Assembly: GCA_947460525.1 (NCBI GenBank)
Contig: CANHIV010000054.1
Span: 1 to 6,773, forward strand
DNA from: Flavobacteriales bacterium
GTDB lineage: Bacteria > Bacteroidota > Bacteroidia > Flavobacteriales_D > Sanyastnellaceae
Length of the DNA stretch: 6,773 bases
Direction of reading: 5' to 3'
Both the position numbers and the translations under genes were made by a program. Below are positions 6,576 through 6,773 of this stretch, one piece after another. The notes beneath the pieces were generated by a model that searched no databases, was not told where the DNA came from, and saw nothing but the letters and a program-made list of their open reading frames with translations. How positions within the stretch are numbered: position 1 is the stretch's first letter; each line of letters begins with the position of its first letter.

Positions 6576-6603
6576 AAAAAAGGAGGCCATTGCCTCCTTT
6601 TTT
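6576..6603. terminator. Bidirectional intrinsic terminator between uspA-like gene and psd
   Basis: A perfect inverted repeat: six A then GGAGGC (6576-6587), loop CATT, then GCCTCC and six T (6592-6603). The core is a GC-rich 6-bp stem, extended to 12 bp by the A/T pairs. Read on the plus strand it ends the stress-protein gene, 21 bases after its stop; read on the minus strand it ends psd, 16 bases after its stop. The A and T runs give a U-tract in both directions. Confidence 0.9.
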
Positions 6604-6619
6604 AATTTCTATATGTGCA

Positions 6620-6773
6620 TTACCACTCCGCAATGACCGTTTCATTGCCCGTGGTTTTGTCTCCTATTTTACAATGGATTTTGGTGTCCAAAGGGAAATA
6701 CAAGTCCACTCGGCTTCCAAATTTGATAAATCCAAATTCACTGCCCTTTTCTATCTTCTGACCTGGTTGCACA
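6620..6773 (-). CDS. psd: Phosphatidylserine decarboxylase, C-terminal end (cut by the window edge)
   Basis: Only the last 50 codons lie in the window; the frame is open to the right edge and stops with TAA at 6622-6620. The enzyme decarboxylates phosphatidylserine to phosphatidylethanolamine, the main phospholipid of the inner membrane. The visible part has 'KGSEFGFIKFGSRVDLYFP' and ends 'GNETVIAEW'. 'FGSR' aligns with the 'LGST' autocleavage site of E. coli Psd. The chain is cut between G and S, and the serine (codon at 6715-6713) becomes the pyruvoyl cofactor. So the small alpha subunit begins here and is about 31 residues long. 'FGSR' and the short tail indicate the short, soluble-looking Psd class found in Bacteroidota and also annotated as archaetidylserine decarboxylase-like. 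The gene converges on the stress-protein gene across a shared terminator. Confidence 0.92.
   Translation of the reverse strand, partial: VQPGQKIEKGSEFGFIKFGSRVDLYFPLDTKIHCKIGDKTTGNETVIAEW

Overview
The window looks like an ordinary chromosomal segment of a Bacteroidota bacterium of the Flavobacteriia/Cytophagia type. The evidence is a PorG-like outer-membrane protein of the type IX secretion system, Bacteroidota-type residues in PdxJ, TTG/TAnnTTTG-type promoter elements in place of sigma70 boxes, and no Shine-Dalgarno sequences at the starts. No species can be named. I see no tRNA, rRNA, CRISPR array, insertion sequence or phage gene, and no gap longer than 300 bases without a gene.

Left block, minus strand (positions 1 to 4091). 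In transcription order it holds a CBS/ACT-domain protein, NAD kinase (nadK), a PorG-like beta-barrel protein, undecaprenyl diphosphate synthase (uppS) and the N-terminal 305 residues of BamA, which runs off the left edge. The genes are packed tightly, with gaps of 3, about 25, 42 and 2 bases, so they probably form one operon. A good Bacteroidota promoter lies at the porG-uppS junction and could drive uppS-bamA on its own. Apart from nadK and its CBS neighbour, the block serves the cell envelope: lipid carrier for peptidoglycan and glycans, outer-membrane protein assembly, and protein secretion.

Middle block, plus strand (4186 to 5678). Across a 94-base divergent intergenic region lie pdxJ (vitamin B6 synthesis) and a YbfF-like alpha/beta-hydrolase, which overlap by 4 bases and so are probably translationally coupled. 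PdxJ and nadK both serve cofactor supply.

Right block. A tandem universal stress protein (5727 to 6554) has its own -7 promoter element. It ends at a strong hairpin terminator, perfectly symmetric and flanked by A and T runs, which also serves the convergent gene psd. Only the last 50 residues of psd are present, including the autocleavage site for the pyruvoyl cofactor.

I did not find a convincing undescribed system. The points most worth following are the CBS/ACT protein of unknown function coupled to NAD kinase, the internal uppS-bamA promoter embedded in the end of porG, and the shared-TA arrangement of possible divergent promoters before pdxJ.
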